Positions 35,304 to 44,960 of a stretch of 64,000 nt of DNA are shown piece after piece. The DNA is taken from the NCBI RefSeq assembly GCF_017745275.1, contig NZ_JAGHZS010000009.1, positions 1-64,000 on the forward strand, given 5' to 3'. Numbering within the stretch: position 1 is the stretch's first letter; the number at the start of each line of letters is the position of its first letter. Position numbers and translations under genes: made by a program. The stretch is from Chitinophaga sp. (lineage in GTDB: Bacteria; Bacteroidota; Bacteroidia; Chitinophagales; Chitinophagaceae). Below the pieces are notes generated by a model. That model was not told the DNA's origin. It saw only the letters and a list, made by a program, of their open reading frames with translations, and did not search any database.

Positions 35304-37064
35304 CTAGAAGCTGCTATACTTAAACGGCAACATCCTGGCCTGTATCCGGCCATGCAACTGCTGCACTTCTTTCAGCTCCTGGTACAATTCGTAATTAGGG
35401 CCTAATTCCTTCTTCACCATATCTGTGCGGGTTTCCGCGCCTAATCCTCTCAGGAACCGGCCTATTTTGTTCTTTTTGCTTTCCGGGTATTCTCTTAAGC
35501 GATAATCAGACAGTTTGGCCAGGTGCGCGGCGCAAGCCAGGGCCTCTTTTACACCGCCAATACGGTCTACCAGTCCCAGTTCTTTTGCCTCCAGGCCGCT
35601 CCATACACGTCCCTGGGCAATGCTGTCTACCACCGCGGCATCCAGCTTTCTGCCCGCTACTACACGCGACTTGAAAGAAGCATAAGTGCTGTCTACCCCA
35701 TTCTGGATAAAACGTTTTTCTGCATCCGTTAACGGACGGCCCACACTGCCCAGGTCAGCATACTGCGCAGTTTTTACGCCGTCGAAAGTAACTCCCAGCT
35801 TATTTTTGAAGAAGTCCTGCATATTAAACATAACCCCGAATACGCCGATAGAACCGGTTAAGGTATTGGGTTCCGCGAAAATACTGTCCGCCATACAGGA
35901 GATATAATAACCGCCGGAAGCTGCATAATCACCCATAGATACCACCACAGGTTTTACTTTCTTTGCCAGCGACAGCTCCCGCCAGATCACTTCAGACGCC
36001 AATGCACTACCGCCACCGGAGTTCACGCGGAACACGATGGCCTTCACGTTTTTATCTTCCCTTACCTTACGGATTTCGCTGATATAGTCGGCACTGGCAA
36101 TGTTGGTGCCTCTTTCGGATTCCCCATCTATGATATCACCTTCTGCATAAATCAGGGCAATTTTTCCTTCCGCGGTGCTGATCGGTAAATCAGCCGCCAC
36201 ATTGTATTTTCCCAGAGATACAAAATTGATGGCATCATCTGCTTTGGTAGCCGTTTTGTTCTTCAATTCTGCCGTGATTTCATCATCATACTTCAAGCCA
36301 TCTACCAACTTATATTTCAGCGCATCATTCGGTTCCTGGATCATATTTTCGTTGGCATAGCCATGTAACGCCGCTGTATCTATGTTACGCGCTTTGCCGA
36401 TGCCAGCCAGGAAGTGGCCGTATAACTCACCCAGGAACTGGCTGGTTTGAATACGGTTAGCCTCGGTCATCTGCGTTTCGCGTAAAGGCTCTGTGGCACT
36501 TTTAAATTTACCGCAATAGAAAATTTCCGGTTTGATCTCCAACTTTTCCAACGCACCTTTTACAAAGGGCATTTGAGAGGAGAAGCCCGTGAAATCCAGT
36601 CCCCCTTTGGGATTCAGGTATACTTTATCGGCAGCAGATACCAGGTAATAAGCGCCCTGGCCTATTACTTCTCCGTATGCATATACAAACTTGCCGGATC
36701 TGCGGAAGCGCAGCAAGGCGTTACGCAGCTCTTCGGTAGTAGCAAAGCCGCTTGGGTTACCATTTACTTTCAGATAAATCCCTTTGATATTATCGTCATG
36801 GGCGGCATTTTCGATTAATCGTACAGCCTGAAACAAACCTGGCGTTTCTCCCTCTTCATCCTGCAGGAAGGAACCCAACGGGTTGGATACGGTTTGTTCT
36901 TTATAGGATTGGCCGGTTTCCAGCACCAATACCGAATTCGGGCTAATAGTAATCTCGTTGGGGGCTAACGCCTTGCCTAACATCACCAGCAAAATGATGA
37001 CGCATATACCTGCAAATACAACGAATGCAAGCAGGGCGGCCAGAAAAACTTTGAAGAAACGCAT
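35304..37064 (-). CDS. sppA: Signal peptide peptidase SppA, long form
   Basis: A 586-residue inner-membrane serine protease of the S49 family, the 67-kDa type with two homologous halves. An N-terminal transmembrane helix (about 5-30) anchors it. The catalytic pair should be Lys188 (GKFKSATEPL) in the first half and Ser383 (DYAASGGYY) in the second. It degrades cleaved signal peptides and other membrane-released peptides. It is divergent from folK and followed by a heptad palindrome. Confidence 0.95.
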   Translation of the reverse strand: MRFFKVFLAALLAFVVFAGICVIILLVMLGKALAPNEITISPNSVLVLETGQSYKEQTVSNPLGSFLQDEEGETPGLFQAVRLIENAAHDDNIKGIYLKVNGNPSGFATTEELRNALLRFRRSGKFVYAYGEVIGQGAYYLVSAADKVYLNPKGGLDFTGFSSQMPFVKGALEKLEIKPEIFYCGKFKSATEPLRETQMTEANRIQTSQFLGELYGHFLAGIGKARNIDTAALHGYANENMIQEPNDALKYKLVDGLKYDDEITAELKNKTATKADDAINFVSLGKYNVAADLPISTAEGKIALIYAEGDIIDGESERGTNIASADYISEIRKVREDKNVKAIVFRVNSGGGSALASEVIWRELSLAKKVKPVVVSMGDYAASGGYYISCMADSIFAEPNTLTGSIGVFGVMFNMQDFFKNKLGVTFDGVKTAQYADLGSVGRPLTDAEKRFIQNGVDSTYASFKSRVVAGRKLDAAVVDSIAQGRVWSGLEAKELGLVDRIGGVKEALACAAHLAKLSDYRLREYPESKKNKIGRFLRGLGAETRTDMVKKELGPNYELYQELKEVQQLHGRIQARMLPFKYSSF

Positions 37065-37127
37065 ACTTTTTTGTTAAGATAAAACTGAGGTGAAAAGATA
37101 CATTTTTTCAAAAATAAGGAATATGGC

Positions 37128-37135
37128 TACTTTTG
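37128..37135 (+). promoter_or_regulatory. -7 promoter element of folK
   Basis: TACTTTTG matches TAnnTTTG and ends 15 bp before the folK ATG, implying a very short leader. A T-rich stretch stands at the -33 position rather than a clear TTTG. Confidence 0.5.
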
Positions 37136-37150
37136 GGATTCGAAATATAC

Positions 37151-37639
37151 ATGAATACAGCAATATTACTTATAGGTGGCAATTTAGGCGATCGTACCGG
37201 GAACCTCGAAAAGGCCGTACAGCTGATCAACGAAACAGCCGGTAAGGTCGTAAAGATCTCCTCCTTATACCAGACCGCTCCCTGGGGAGCTGTGGATCAA
37301 CCTGACTACCTGAATCAGGCGGTAGAAATCCACACCACGATGGATGCACTAACGTTACTGCATACACTATTGGAGATAGAAAGAAAGATAGGCCGGATCC
37401 GCCAGGAGAAATGGGGTTCCAGGGTGATTGACATCGACCTCATCTTCTTTAACGATAGTATCCTGTCGCAACCGGAGTTAAAGATACCGCATCCACGAAT
37501 GCAGTTACGGCAATTTGTATTGATACCTTTACGCGAAATTGTGCCGGACTATGTACATCCCGTACTGCATAAAACCGTACAGGAGCTGGCCGATATCTGC
37601 CCGGATACATTACCCGTAACCCGCTACCAGCAGTCTTAA
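37151..37639 (+). CDS. folK: 2-amino-4-hydroxy-6-hydroxymethyldihydropteridine pyrophosphokinase
   Basis: A 162-residue HPPK. It has LLIGGNLGDRTGNLEKA at the N-terminus, the SSLYQTAPWG loop, the DYLNQAVEI strand, and the magnesium and ATP segment WGSRVIDIDLIFF, followed by IPHPRMQLRQFVLIPL. It pyrophosphorylates hydroxymethyl-dihydropterin in folate synthesis. The gene is followed 35 bp later by a deoxynucleoside kinase, an arrangement that suggests a nucleotide or cofactor operon. Confidence 0.96.
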   Translation: MNTAILLIGGNLGDRTGNLEKAVQLINETAGKVVKISSLYQTAPWGAVDQPDYLNQAVEIHTTMDALTLLHTLLEIERKIGRIRQEKWGSRVIDIDLIFFNDSILSQPELKIPHPRMQLRQFVLIPLREIVPDYVHPVLHKTVQELADICPDTLPVTRYQQS

Positions 37640-37674
37640 ACGCCTGCTGAGCCTACACACTAAACAACATATTC

Positions 37675-38304
37675 ATGCACTATAAATTTATTACGGTAGA
37701 AGGAAACATTGGCGCCGGCAAAACTACTTTGGCCAATATGCTCTCTGCTCATTTTTCCGCCAAACTAATCCTGGAAGAATTTGCAGACAACCCCTTTCTG
37801 CCACTATTCTACGAACGCCCACAGCAGTACGCTTTCCCGCTGGAACTGTTTTTTATGGCGGAACGTTACAAGCAACTCAAGGAAATGCTGCAATCAAAGG
37901 ATCTTTTCAGCGATATCATCATCTCCGATTACCTCTTTATCAAAAGCCTGCTGTTTGCGAAAGTGAATCTGCCGGAAGAAGAATATGCCCTGTACCAGAA
38001 ATTATTCGATATCATCAATCCCCAACTGGTACAACCCGACTTACTGATTTTCCTGAATGCTCCGGTAACCAAGCTGCAGGAAAATATCAAGCAGCGCAAT
38101 CGCACCTACGAACAACAAATTCCGGATGAATACCTGATGAATGTACATGATACTTATATGCAGTACATCAAACAGCATCCTATACGCACGCTTATGGTAG
38201 ATACCACTAAAGTGGATTTTATCCGTCAGCCGGACGACTTTAAAAACCTGCTGGCAGCTTTGGAACAAGAGTATGCGCCGGGAGTACATTACCTGAAGTT
38301 GTAG
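37675..38304 (+). CDS. Deoxynucleoside kinase
   Basis: A 209-residue kinase of the dNK/dGK family. The P-loop EGNIGAGKTT is at residues 9-18, and the substrate-binding segment (LEEFADNPFLPLFYERP, then FPLELFFMAERYKQL) is typical. The later part includes the lid arginines KQRNRTYEQQI. It phosphorylates deoxynucleosides for salvage; the preferred base cannot be assigned with confidence. It is cotranscribed with folK by spacing. Confidence 0.93.
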   Translation: MHYKFITVEGNIGAGKTTLANMLSAHFSAKLILEEFADNPFLPLFYERPQQYAFPLELFFMAERYKQLKEMLQSKDLFSDIIISDYLFIKSLLFAKVNLPEEEYALYQKLFDIINPQLVQPDLLIFLNAPVTKLQENIKQRNRTYEQQIPDEYLMNVHDTYMQYIKQHPIRTLMVDTTKVDFIRQPDDFKNLLAALEQEYAPGVHYLKL

Positions 38305-38356
38305 CGTCCCTGTTATTTTTTTTACGATTTTGTGAGATGTGAAACGGGGGTAGCTC

Positions 38357-39592
38357 CTACACCTTCTGCGCAATTGCACTTGCGGCTACAAAACCGCTGG
38401 TCCATGCGTGTTGAAAGTTGAAGCCACCGGTAATACCATCTACATCCATCACCTCTCCCGCGAAATATAAATTGGGCACCAGCTTGCTTTCCATGGTAGC
38501 AGGATCTATTTCGCTGAGGGTAATACCACCACAGGTCACAAACTCCTCCTTGAAAGTAGTTTTGCCTTTTACCGGAAATTCCATGCTTACCAGTAACTTC
38601 ATGAAACGATTCTGGTCTTTTGCCGGAAGGTCAGCCCAGCGCATCTCTTCAGGGATGCCCACCTGCTGTAGCAAAAACTGCCATAGCCGTTGTGGTAAGC
38701 CGAAGGGATTTTTATGATGCAGTTTCTGTTTGCCTAACTCAAAACGCAGGTGTTGCCAGTCTTCCCGCAGGCTGTTCTCATTATAATCCGGCAGCCAGTT
38801 CACGATAGCGGTAAAGGTATATTGCAACTGTTGCAGCTCGCGGGCGCCCCAGGCCGAGAGCCGGAGTACTGCCGGGCCACTCATCCCCCAATGGGTGATC
38901 AGCAAAGGACCTTGCTCCTGTAGTTTGGTACCGGCTATTTTAACATGTGCCGTATGTGCTACGCCCATCAGGCTGGTGATAGGATTCCCCGGCATATTGA
39001 ACGTAAACAGGGAGGGGGCCGGAGATACTACACTATGCCCGCTCTGCACCAACCACGCAAATTTATCGGCCTGCGCATAGCCGCCAGCAGCAATACACAG
39101 GTAATCCGCCGCAAGGGTGTTGCCGTTCTGCAGTTGCAGTTGCCAGCGGCCACCAGCATCCTTTTTAAAAGAAGTAACTTCGGTATTGGTGCGGATACTT
39201 AAACGATATTTGTCTGCTTCCCGCAGCAGGCAGTCAATAATTGTCTGGGAACTATCTGTTACCGGGAACATACGGCCATCATCTTCTGCCTTCAGTTTCA
39301 CACCTCTTTCCGCAAACCAGTTGATGGTATCCGTCACAAAAAAGCGGGAAAAGGATTTTTTGACAAAATTTTGCCCCCTTGGATAACGTTTAGCCATATA
39401 CGTAATATCCGGTGCGTTGTGGGTCACATTACACCTGCCGCCTCCACTTACCTTCACTTTCGATAGTAGCTTGCCTGTTTTCTCCAGCAGCACTACTTCC
39501 AGCTGCGGGCAAAGTCGGGCTGCATTTACCGCACAAAAAAATCCGGCAGCTCCACCGCCTGCCACCACTAAACGTTTCTGTTCTGAACTCAT
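38357..39592 (-). CDS. FAD-dependent oxidoreductase, HI0933/YhiN (BaiN-like) family
   Basis: A 411-residue flavoprotein. The FAD-binding Rossmann motif VAGGGAAGFFCAVNAA is at about 9-24, the family motif GKLLSKVKVSGGGRCNVTH around 41-58, and the C-terminal FAD motif YFAGEVMDVDGITGGFNFQHAWTSG near residue 375. The family is widespread and its physiological substrates are poorly known; BaiN acts on bile acids in clostridia. It is convergent with the deoxynucleoside kinase. Confidence 0.92.
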   Translation of the reverse strand: MSSEQKRLVVAGGGAAGFFCAVNAARLCPQLEVVLLEKTGKLLSKVKVSGGGRCNVTHNAPDITYMAKRYPRGQNFVKKSFSRFFVTDTINWFAERGVKLKAEDDGRMFPVTDSSQTIIDCLLREADKYRLSIRTNTEVTSFKKDAGGRWQLQLQNGNTLAADYLCIAAGGYAQADKFAWLVQSGHSVVSPAPSLFTFNMPGNPITSLMGVAHTAHVKIAGTKLQEQGPLLITHWGMSGPAVLRLSAWGARELQQLQYTFTAIVNWLPDYNENSLREDWQHLRFELGKQKLHHKNPFGLPQRLWQFLLQQVGIPEEMRWADLPAKDQNRFMKLLVSMEFPVKGKTTFKEEFVTCGGITLSEIDPATMESKLVPNLYFAGEVMDVDGITGGFNFQHAWTSGFVAASAIAQKV

Positions 39593-39711
39593 TAAAATCT
39601 TGTTAAAACCATGGCTTGAACACGCAATAATAACAAACCTGCGATTAATTACCGATTAATCTTCCGAAGTTTATATTTTTACATATATTATACTGGCTCA
39701 AAATATATTGC

Positions 39712-42171
39712 ATGCAACCGCACCTGAAGAAAAAGCGACATCACCTGAAATGGATGATCCCAGCCGTTCTGTTGACCGGCGCAATGAGTGCACTGGCTAT
39801 ACTACCTTCGCCCAACGATTGGTCCGATCGCATAGTAAAGGCATTACAAACATTCGGCTCCCGCTACCCTGCCGAGAAAGTATATCTCCACCTGGATAAA
39901 GATTATTACGCTGCTGGTGAAACCATCTGGTTTAAAGGCTATATCACCCTGCAGGGAATGCCTTCCACCACCGCTACCAACCTTTATGTAGAGCTGCTGG
40001 ATAAGAATAATAACATTGTACAAAAGAAACTGTTTGCAGCCGGCAATGCCGGTTCACCAGGCAACTTCGACCTGCCGGAAACACAGAAACCCGGCGTATA
40101 TCAGCTCCGCGCCTATACTGCCTGGATGCTCAACTTCGATCCCGCTTTCAGCTACACCAGGACCATACAGATATTTGATCCTTCCCAAAAAACAGCCGCA
40201 CCCGCCGATAGCGTCACCACGCCCGACTTTGCCGTGCAGTTTTTCCCGGAAGGAGGTAACCTCATTGCCGGTCAGCCTAACGTGGTAGCTTTCAAAGCCA
40301 TCGATAATAACGGCTATCCTATCGAAGTAACCGGTACCGTGAAAGATGCCAAAGGCGGTAACCCCGTAGCGCTCAAATCCGTGCACGATGGAATGGGTAC
40401 CTTCGACATCACTCCCGCTAACGGACAGGATATTTTCCAGGCAACGATAAAAAATGCGAAAGGACAAACCAAAACCTTTGCCCTCCCCGCACCTGTTACC
40501 AGCGGCGTTTCCCTGAAAGTATTCAATAAAGGCAGCCGCATTTTTTACCAGGCCGTTCCTGCCAATGTAGGCGATACCGCCTTCAATGACCTCGTTATCA
40601 TTGCCCAGATGGGATCCCAACTGGTATACAAAGCCAACCTCGATATCGGCGAAGGTCGGATCAGTGGCTTTATCCCGGCAGACCACCTGCCATCTGGTAT
40701 CTTACATATTACCCTTTTCGCCAAATCCGGCCTGCCACTCTCTGAAAGACTTTCTTTTGTCCGCAAAAATGACCTCCTGCAAATGGATGTACTGGATGCC
40801 GACACCCACAAAGAGCCCAGAGCCAAAAATGCCATCGAAATACGCCTGCCGGATTCTATGACCACCAATATATCCATGTCCATCACTGACGCAGATGCCG
40901 TACCGGTAGATAAGAATTCCAATAACATCGTATCTACCTTCTTACTCACCTCCGATCTGAAAGGCTACATATATAACCCTTCCTGGTACTTCCGTAACGA
41001 AGCCGATTCCACCCTCCGTGGCCTCGACCTCGTAATGCTGACCCATGGCTGGACACGTTTCGACTGGAAAAAAATTGAAAACAACGAATTCCCGGATATC
41101 AGGTTCCCTTACGAACAGGGCCTGCTCATGAAAGGAGTAGCTACCATGCTGAATGGCCGCCCAATGCCTACCGGTAAACTGGATATGATCATCCGCCTGC
41201 CGATAGACAGCTCTTCTATGTTTGCCTCCGCACCTATCAATGAAAAAGGAGAATTCGAAGTAGCCAACATGGTATTCCCGGATACTGCCTACATCTACTA
41301 CCAGGGCAATGACCTCGTGAAAAAAGGTGTAGACGTAAACGTGAAATTCGATAACCACTTCTTCGAACGCCCTACACAGGTTAAAATACCTTATCCGCTG
41401 CGTATACCACCAACAGTAGATAATAACGCATTAAAACAATTCCTCGCCAACGCTTCAGAAGGCAATAAGGTAAACCGTTCTATCAACAATAAAACAGTAT
41501 ACCTGAAAGAGGTAAACGTAAACGCGGCCAAAGTAAAACCAGAAGAAACTACCGAGAAACGCTATACCTCCGGTATGTTCTCCGGCGGCGATGGATACAC
41601 CTTTGACCTCACCAAAGAAAATCCGATTTCACTCAACGTATTCCAATACCTGCAATCAAAAGTAGCAGGGCTGCAGATTACAGGAGACCTCAATAATCCT
41701 TCCCTCTCCTGGAGGGGTGGCAAACCAGGCTTATACCTGAATGAAATGCAAACAGATGTAAGCATGCTGAGTACACTCTCCATGCAGGACATCGCCCTCG
41801 TGAAAGTATTCCGTCCTCCGTTTATGGGCGGCTTTGGCGGCGCCAACGGTGCTATCGCGGTATACACCAAGAAAGGTGGCGATAACGCCCCTAAAAACGA
41901 TCCGAGCATCCGTGGGTTCAAACTCTATAAAAAGGCAGGATATACCGTCGTAAAACAATTCTATTCTCCGGACTACTCCGTGAAAAAAGAAGTACATGCG
42001 TTACCTGATAAACGCCTGACCCTCTACTGGAATCCTAATGTAGCCGTAGATACCCTCACACACACCGCGAGAGTACAGTTCTACAACAATGATTTCACCA
42101 AACGTTTCCGCTTAGTAGTGGAAGGTATTGGAGATGATGGTAGCGTAGGTAGACTGGAACAGGAATTATAG
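39712..42171 (+). CDS. Exported MG2-like protein with a C-terminal TonB-plug-like domain and no barrel
   Basis: An 819-residue envelope protein. A basic N-terminus and one hydrophobic helix (about 14-32) are followed by a macroglobulin-like MG2 domain (PAEKVYLHLDKDYYAAGETIWFKGY around 52-76) and further beta domains. The C-terminal 190 residues look like a TonB-dependent-receptor plug (LNVFQYLQSKVAGLQITGDL, then GGFGGANGAIAVYTKKGG), but there is no barrel after it. Such proteins are common in Bacteroidota and uncharacterised. The last Leu codon and stop are part of a perfect palindrome shared with the convergent porin gene. Confidence 0.8.
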   Translation: MQPHLKKKRHHLKWMIPAVLLTGAMSALAILPSPNDWSDRIVKALQTFGSRYPAEKVYLHLDKDYYAAGETIWFKGYITLQGMPSTTATNLYVELLDKNNNIVQKKLFAAGNAGSPGNFDLPETQKPGVYQLRAYTAWMLNFDPAFSYTRTIQIFDPSQKTAAPADSVTTPDFAVQFFPEGGNLIAGQPNVVAFKAIDNNGYPIEVTGTVKDAKGGNPVALKSVHDGMGTFDITPANGQDIFQATIKNAKGQTKTFALPAPVTSGVSLKVFNKGSRIFYQAVPANVGDTAFNDLVIIAQMGSQLVYKANLDIGEGRISGFIPADHLPSGILHITLFAKSGLPLSERLSFVRKNDLLQMDVLDADTHKEPRAKNAIEIRLPDSMTTNISMSITDADAVPVDKNSNNIVSTFLLTSDLKGYIYNPSWYFRNEADSTLRGLDLVMLTHGWTRFDWKKIENNEFPDIRFPYEQGLLMKGVATMLNGRPMPTGKLDMIIRLPIDSSSMFASAPINEKGEFEVANMVFPDTAYIYYQGNDLVKKGVDVNVKFDNHFFERPTQVKIPYPLRIPPTVDNNALKQFLANASEGNKVNRSINNKTVYLKEVNVNAAKVKPEETTEKRYTSGMFSGGDGYTFDLTKENPISLNVFQYLQSKVAGLQITGDLNNPSLSWRGGKPGLYLNEMQTDVSMLSTLSMQDIALVKVFRPPFMGGFGGANGAIAVYTKKGGDNAPKNDPSIRGFKLYKKAGYTVVKQFYSPDYSVKKEVHALPDKRLTLYWNPNVAVDTLTHTARVQFYNNDFTKRFRLVVEGIGDDGSVGRLEQEL

Positions 42172-42303
42172 GAGCAGAAAGCATAAAGCAGAAAGCATAA
42201 AGCTATTATAGCGAATGATCATAGCGAAGAAATTCAAATATCCGCTTTAGTCATTCGCTATAATAGCTTTATGCTTTCTGCTTTATGCTTTCTGCTCCTA
42301 TAA
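42166..42303. repeat. Heptad palindrome copy 4 (53-bp perfect arms spanning two stop codons)
   Basis: Arms 42166-42218 and 42251-42303 are exact reverse complements around a 32-bp loop. From outside in: TTATAG (last Leu codon and stop of each convergent gene), GAGC, heptads ending in AGCATAA, cap AGCTATT, then ATAGCGAATGA. Heptads on each arm are AGCAGAA, AGCATAA, AGCAGAA, AGCATAA. It is the longest and most regular copy in the window and the reference for the family. Confidence 0.95.
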
Positions 42304-43461
42304 AATCAACAAAGGAGCCACTATCCCAACAGAGAAACGGAAGTTATCATTGTTCACCATTCCCAATTTCGTTTGTGCGTAGTTGCTATACCGGTATACC
42401 CTTCCAACCATATTGGCATACACTTTTAAGTTCACCTGTTTAAACGGATATACTTCTACACCTGGTATATACCCCCAGGCAGTACGCAGTTTCTTATCTT
42501 TATCCGGATCCGGGTTGCCATCCCAATAGGCAAAATCCACCATGCCGGTGAAGGCCAGGTGCACAATACGGCTTATTTTGACATCGGCGCTCAACCAGTG
42601 ACTCATATACCGGACACCCTGCACCGCTTTTTTATCGGGCGTAAAACTACTGACCAGCATCTTACGATCCAGGTTCTCCAGGCTTAACTTAAAATCATAT
42701 TGCAGCCGGAAATTGTGCAACGACAACTGGTTACCGAAAGCAAAATAATTCATGTACTGATGGGTAGCCTCTTTAAAGATGCTGTAAGACCAGATCGTAC
42801 TGAATTTACCATCAAACAAATTACCCCGCCAGTTAATCACGGCAGCAAAAGGAAATTTACTTTCATTGATACCTGGGATGGTATCATATAATTCTTTGAA
42901 TGTTTTGGTGCGGCTGTTTAAAATCTGGAAAGTAAATTCATTATTTTTATCCGGCAGGAAGCCTAGTCCTGCGCCTGTCAGGAAATTATCAGCATACTCA
43001 ATGATATCGGAGTATTCATAGATATCAATAGGATTTAAATCAAATTCATAACCACCCCAATCGGCGCATAACTTACCGGCATAAATCTTCCATTTCTCAT
43101 TCGGATCAAAACGTACATATGCCAGGTCAGTGGATCTGCTGAGGTTATCGACCGATTGTGTAGCAGGATCGCGGGTGTAGCGATCGCGAAAGCGAAAGTA
43201 TAGCTTATCGGATACCTTGCCTTTAATTTCCAGCCGGAACTGTTCATTCACAAAACGGGAACCCGTATACGTTCCATTCTGAAAATCATTGCGGAATGCA
43301 ACGCGCATATTGGCCAGCACATCTACATTATTGAGTAAAGATTGCTTGCTGACGGGGATCAACGGGGTATGCAGGGTATCATTTTTTGCTTCCTGCTGCT
43401 GTGCGGATGCGGTAACAGCATACAACAGCATGCCTGCCATCCACCATTTACGGATATGCAT
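42298..43461 (-). CDS. Outer-membrane porin-like beta-barrel protein
   Basis: A 387-residue protein with a signal peptide (ending TASAQQ) and alternating hydrophobic strands of a beta-barrel. The pattern is near the phosphate-selective porin O/P type (FRFRDRYTRD, then DLAYVRFDPNEKWKIYAGKLCADWGGYEFDLNPIDIYEYS). The substrate is unknown. It lies 39 bp downstream of the Dcu transporter and near aspartase on the same strand, so it may admit C4-dicarboxylates or aspartate into the periplasm. Confidence 0.75.
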   Translation of the reverse strand: MHIRKWWMAGMLLYAVTASAQQQEAKNDTLHTPLIPVSKQSLLNNVDVLANMRVAFRNDFQNGTYTGSRFVNEQFRLEIKGKVSDKLYFRFRDRYTRDPATQSVDNLSRSTDLAYVRFDPNEKWKIYAGKLCADWGGYEFDLNPIDIYEYSDIIEYADNFLTGAGLGFLPDKNNEFTFQILNSRTKTFKELYDTIPGINESKFPFAAVINWRGNLFDGKFSTIWSYSIFKEATHQYMNYFAFGNQLSLHNFRLQYDFKLSLENLDRKMLVSSFTPDKKAVQGVRYMSHWLSADVKISRIVHLAFTGMVDFAYWDGNPDPDKDKKLRTAWGYIPGVEVYPFKQVNLKVYANMVGRVYRYSNYAQTKLGMVNNDNFRFSVGIVAPLLIL

Positions 43462-43500
43462 AATTATTAGATTTCGGAAGTAACTGAAGGGTATGCAGCG

Positions 43501-44841
43501 CTACCACAATATTCCAGCCAGGAGGAAGCCTACTGCCACGGAAACCGCTACGCTCACAATACCCGGTATCATAAAACTATGGTTCACGAGAAACTTGCCT
43601 ATGTGTGTACTGCCGGTGCGGTCAAAGTTAATCGCCGCCAGCAGCGTAGGATAGCCGGGTAAAACGAAATCCCCATTCACCGCGGGGAACATGGCTACCA
43701 GGTGAGGAGGAATAATGCCAAGCGACAGCCCCAATGGCATCAACGCCTTGGTAGTAGCGGCCTGGCTAAAGAGCAGGATGCTCAGGAGAAATAAAGCAAT
43801 GGCGAAAGTCCAGGGAGCAGAACGTACCATGTCTCCCAACGTATGTTCTATCACCTCCGTATTCGTTTGCATGAACGTAGCACTCATCCACACCACACCA
43901 AAAATAGAGACCACCGCCTGTGCACCGGAATTAAACAAACTAGCCTTCGCCACTGATGCCGCGGAAGTTTTGCACAGCAGCATAATTGCGGCAGCTGCTG
44001 CCAGCATCACTAATTCTATCACTGCTGCCATCTTCACATTACCCACGCCATCTACCGCCAGGTTGCTGACGCCGGGGCCGAAAGAAGGCAGCATCGCAGG
44101 AAAAGCGCCTACCAATACAATTAACAAAACCGCCAATCCAAAAATTAACACGGATAGTTTTGCGCCCGGCAGCAACGGCGCCTCCGCAGATTCCTTATCA
44201 GCATTAATACTGGCTGCAAATTCAGGGTCCTTCATTTTTTCGAGAAACAACGGATCTTTGTCCAGCTCCTTCCCCATCTTCCAGCAAACCACCACACCGG
44301 CCAGGGTACCAGCCAACGTTGCAGGAATACATACTTTCAAAATTTCCAGCAGCTCCACTTTACCACTGAGAATAGTCAACAACGCCGCAGTAGCCGCAGA
44401 TATAGGGCTGGCGGTAATCGCCAGGTGAGAAGAAATCACAGAGATGCTCAGGGCTCTCTCCGGACGGATTCTTTTTTTGGTAGATACTTCTGAAATAATG
44501 GGCAACAGCGAATACGTAATATGCGCAGTACCCGCAAACAGTGTAAACATATACGTGACCAATGGTCCCAGCAGTACAATCAGTGATGGCTTGCTACGCA
44601 ATATTTTTTCGGCCAGTCGTACCAGGTAATCCATTCCACCGGCTGCCTGCAAAGTAGCGGCAGTAGTTACTACCGCCAGTATAATCAGCATCACATCAAT
44701 CGGTGGATCGGCAGGCCGCATGCGGAACAGGAATATATAAATGGCCAATGCCACCATACCCATCACTCCGAGGCCAATGCCTTTCATACGGGCACCTACC
44801 AGGATAGCCCCCAACAAAATTGCAAATTGTAACCAGATCAT
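43501..44841 (-). CDS. Anaerobic C4-dicarboxylate transporter, DcuA/DcuB family
   Basis: A 446-residue inner-membrane carrier with 10-12 helices. Family features include the N-terminal helix pair (LQFAILLGAILVGARMKGIGLGVMG) and LFAGTAHITYSLLPIISEVS, with SHLAITASPISAATAAL in the centre. Dcu carriers exchange fumarate, succinate, malate and aspartate. The aspartase gene lies upstream on the same strand, matching the E. coli aspA-dcuA pairing: aspartate in, deamination to fumarate, succinate or fumarate out. DcuA and DcuB cannot be told apart here. Confidence 0.93.
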   Translation of the reverse strand: MIWLQFAILLGAILVGARMKGIGLGVMGMVALAIYIFLFRMRPADPPIDVMLIILAVVTTAATLQAAGGMDYLVRLAEKILRSKPSLIVLLGPLVTYMFTLFAGTAHITYSLLPIISEVSTKKRIRPERALSISVISSHLAITASPISAATAALLTILSGKVELLEILKVCIPATLAGTLAGVVVCWKMGKELDKDPLFLEKMKDPEFAASINADKESAEAPLLPGAKLSVLIFGLAVLLIVLVGAFPAMLPSFGPGVSNLAVDGVGNVKMAAVIELVMLAAAAAIMLLCKTSAASVAKASLFNSGAQAVVSIFGVVWMSATFMQTNTEVIEHTLGDMVRSAPWTFAIALFLLSILLFSQAATTKALMPLGLSLGIIPPHLVAMFPAVNGDFVLPGYPTLLAAINFDRTGSTHIGKFLVNHSFMIPGIVSVAVSVAVGFLLAGILW

Positions 44842-44913
44842 ATGAAGCGTGTATATATGATGATTAGCTGTTCTTATACTGCAGAGCGGCTACGGCAAAG
44901 GATGATGCCGGGA

Positions 44914-44960
44914 CAAAACAGGCAGCCAGCCGGCATAACCGGGTGACTGCCTTCCTGTTT
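44914..44960 (-). terminator. Hairpin after aspartase
   Basis: On the minus strand, directly after the aspA stop, AACAGGAAGGCAG pairs imperfectly with CTGCCTGTT, and CCGG-TTATG-CCGG forms an inner stem. TTTTG follows. It probably reduces read-through into the Dcu gene, 70 bp further on. Confidence 0.55.
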
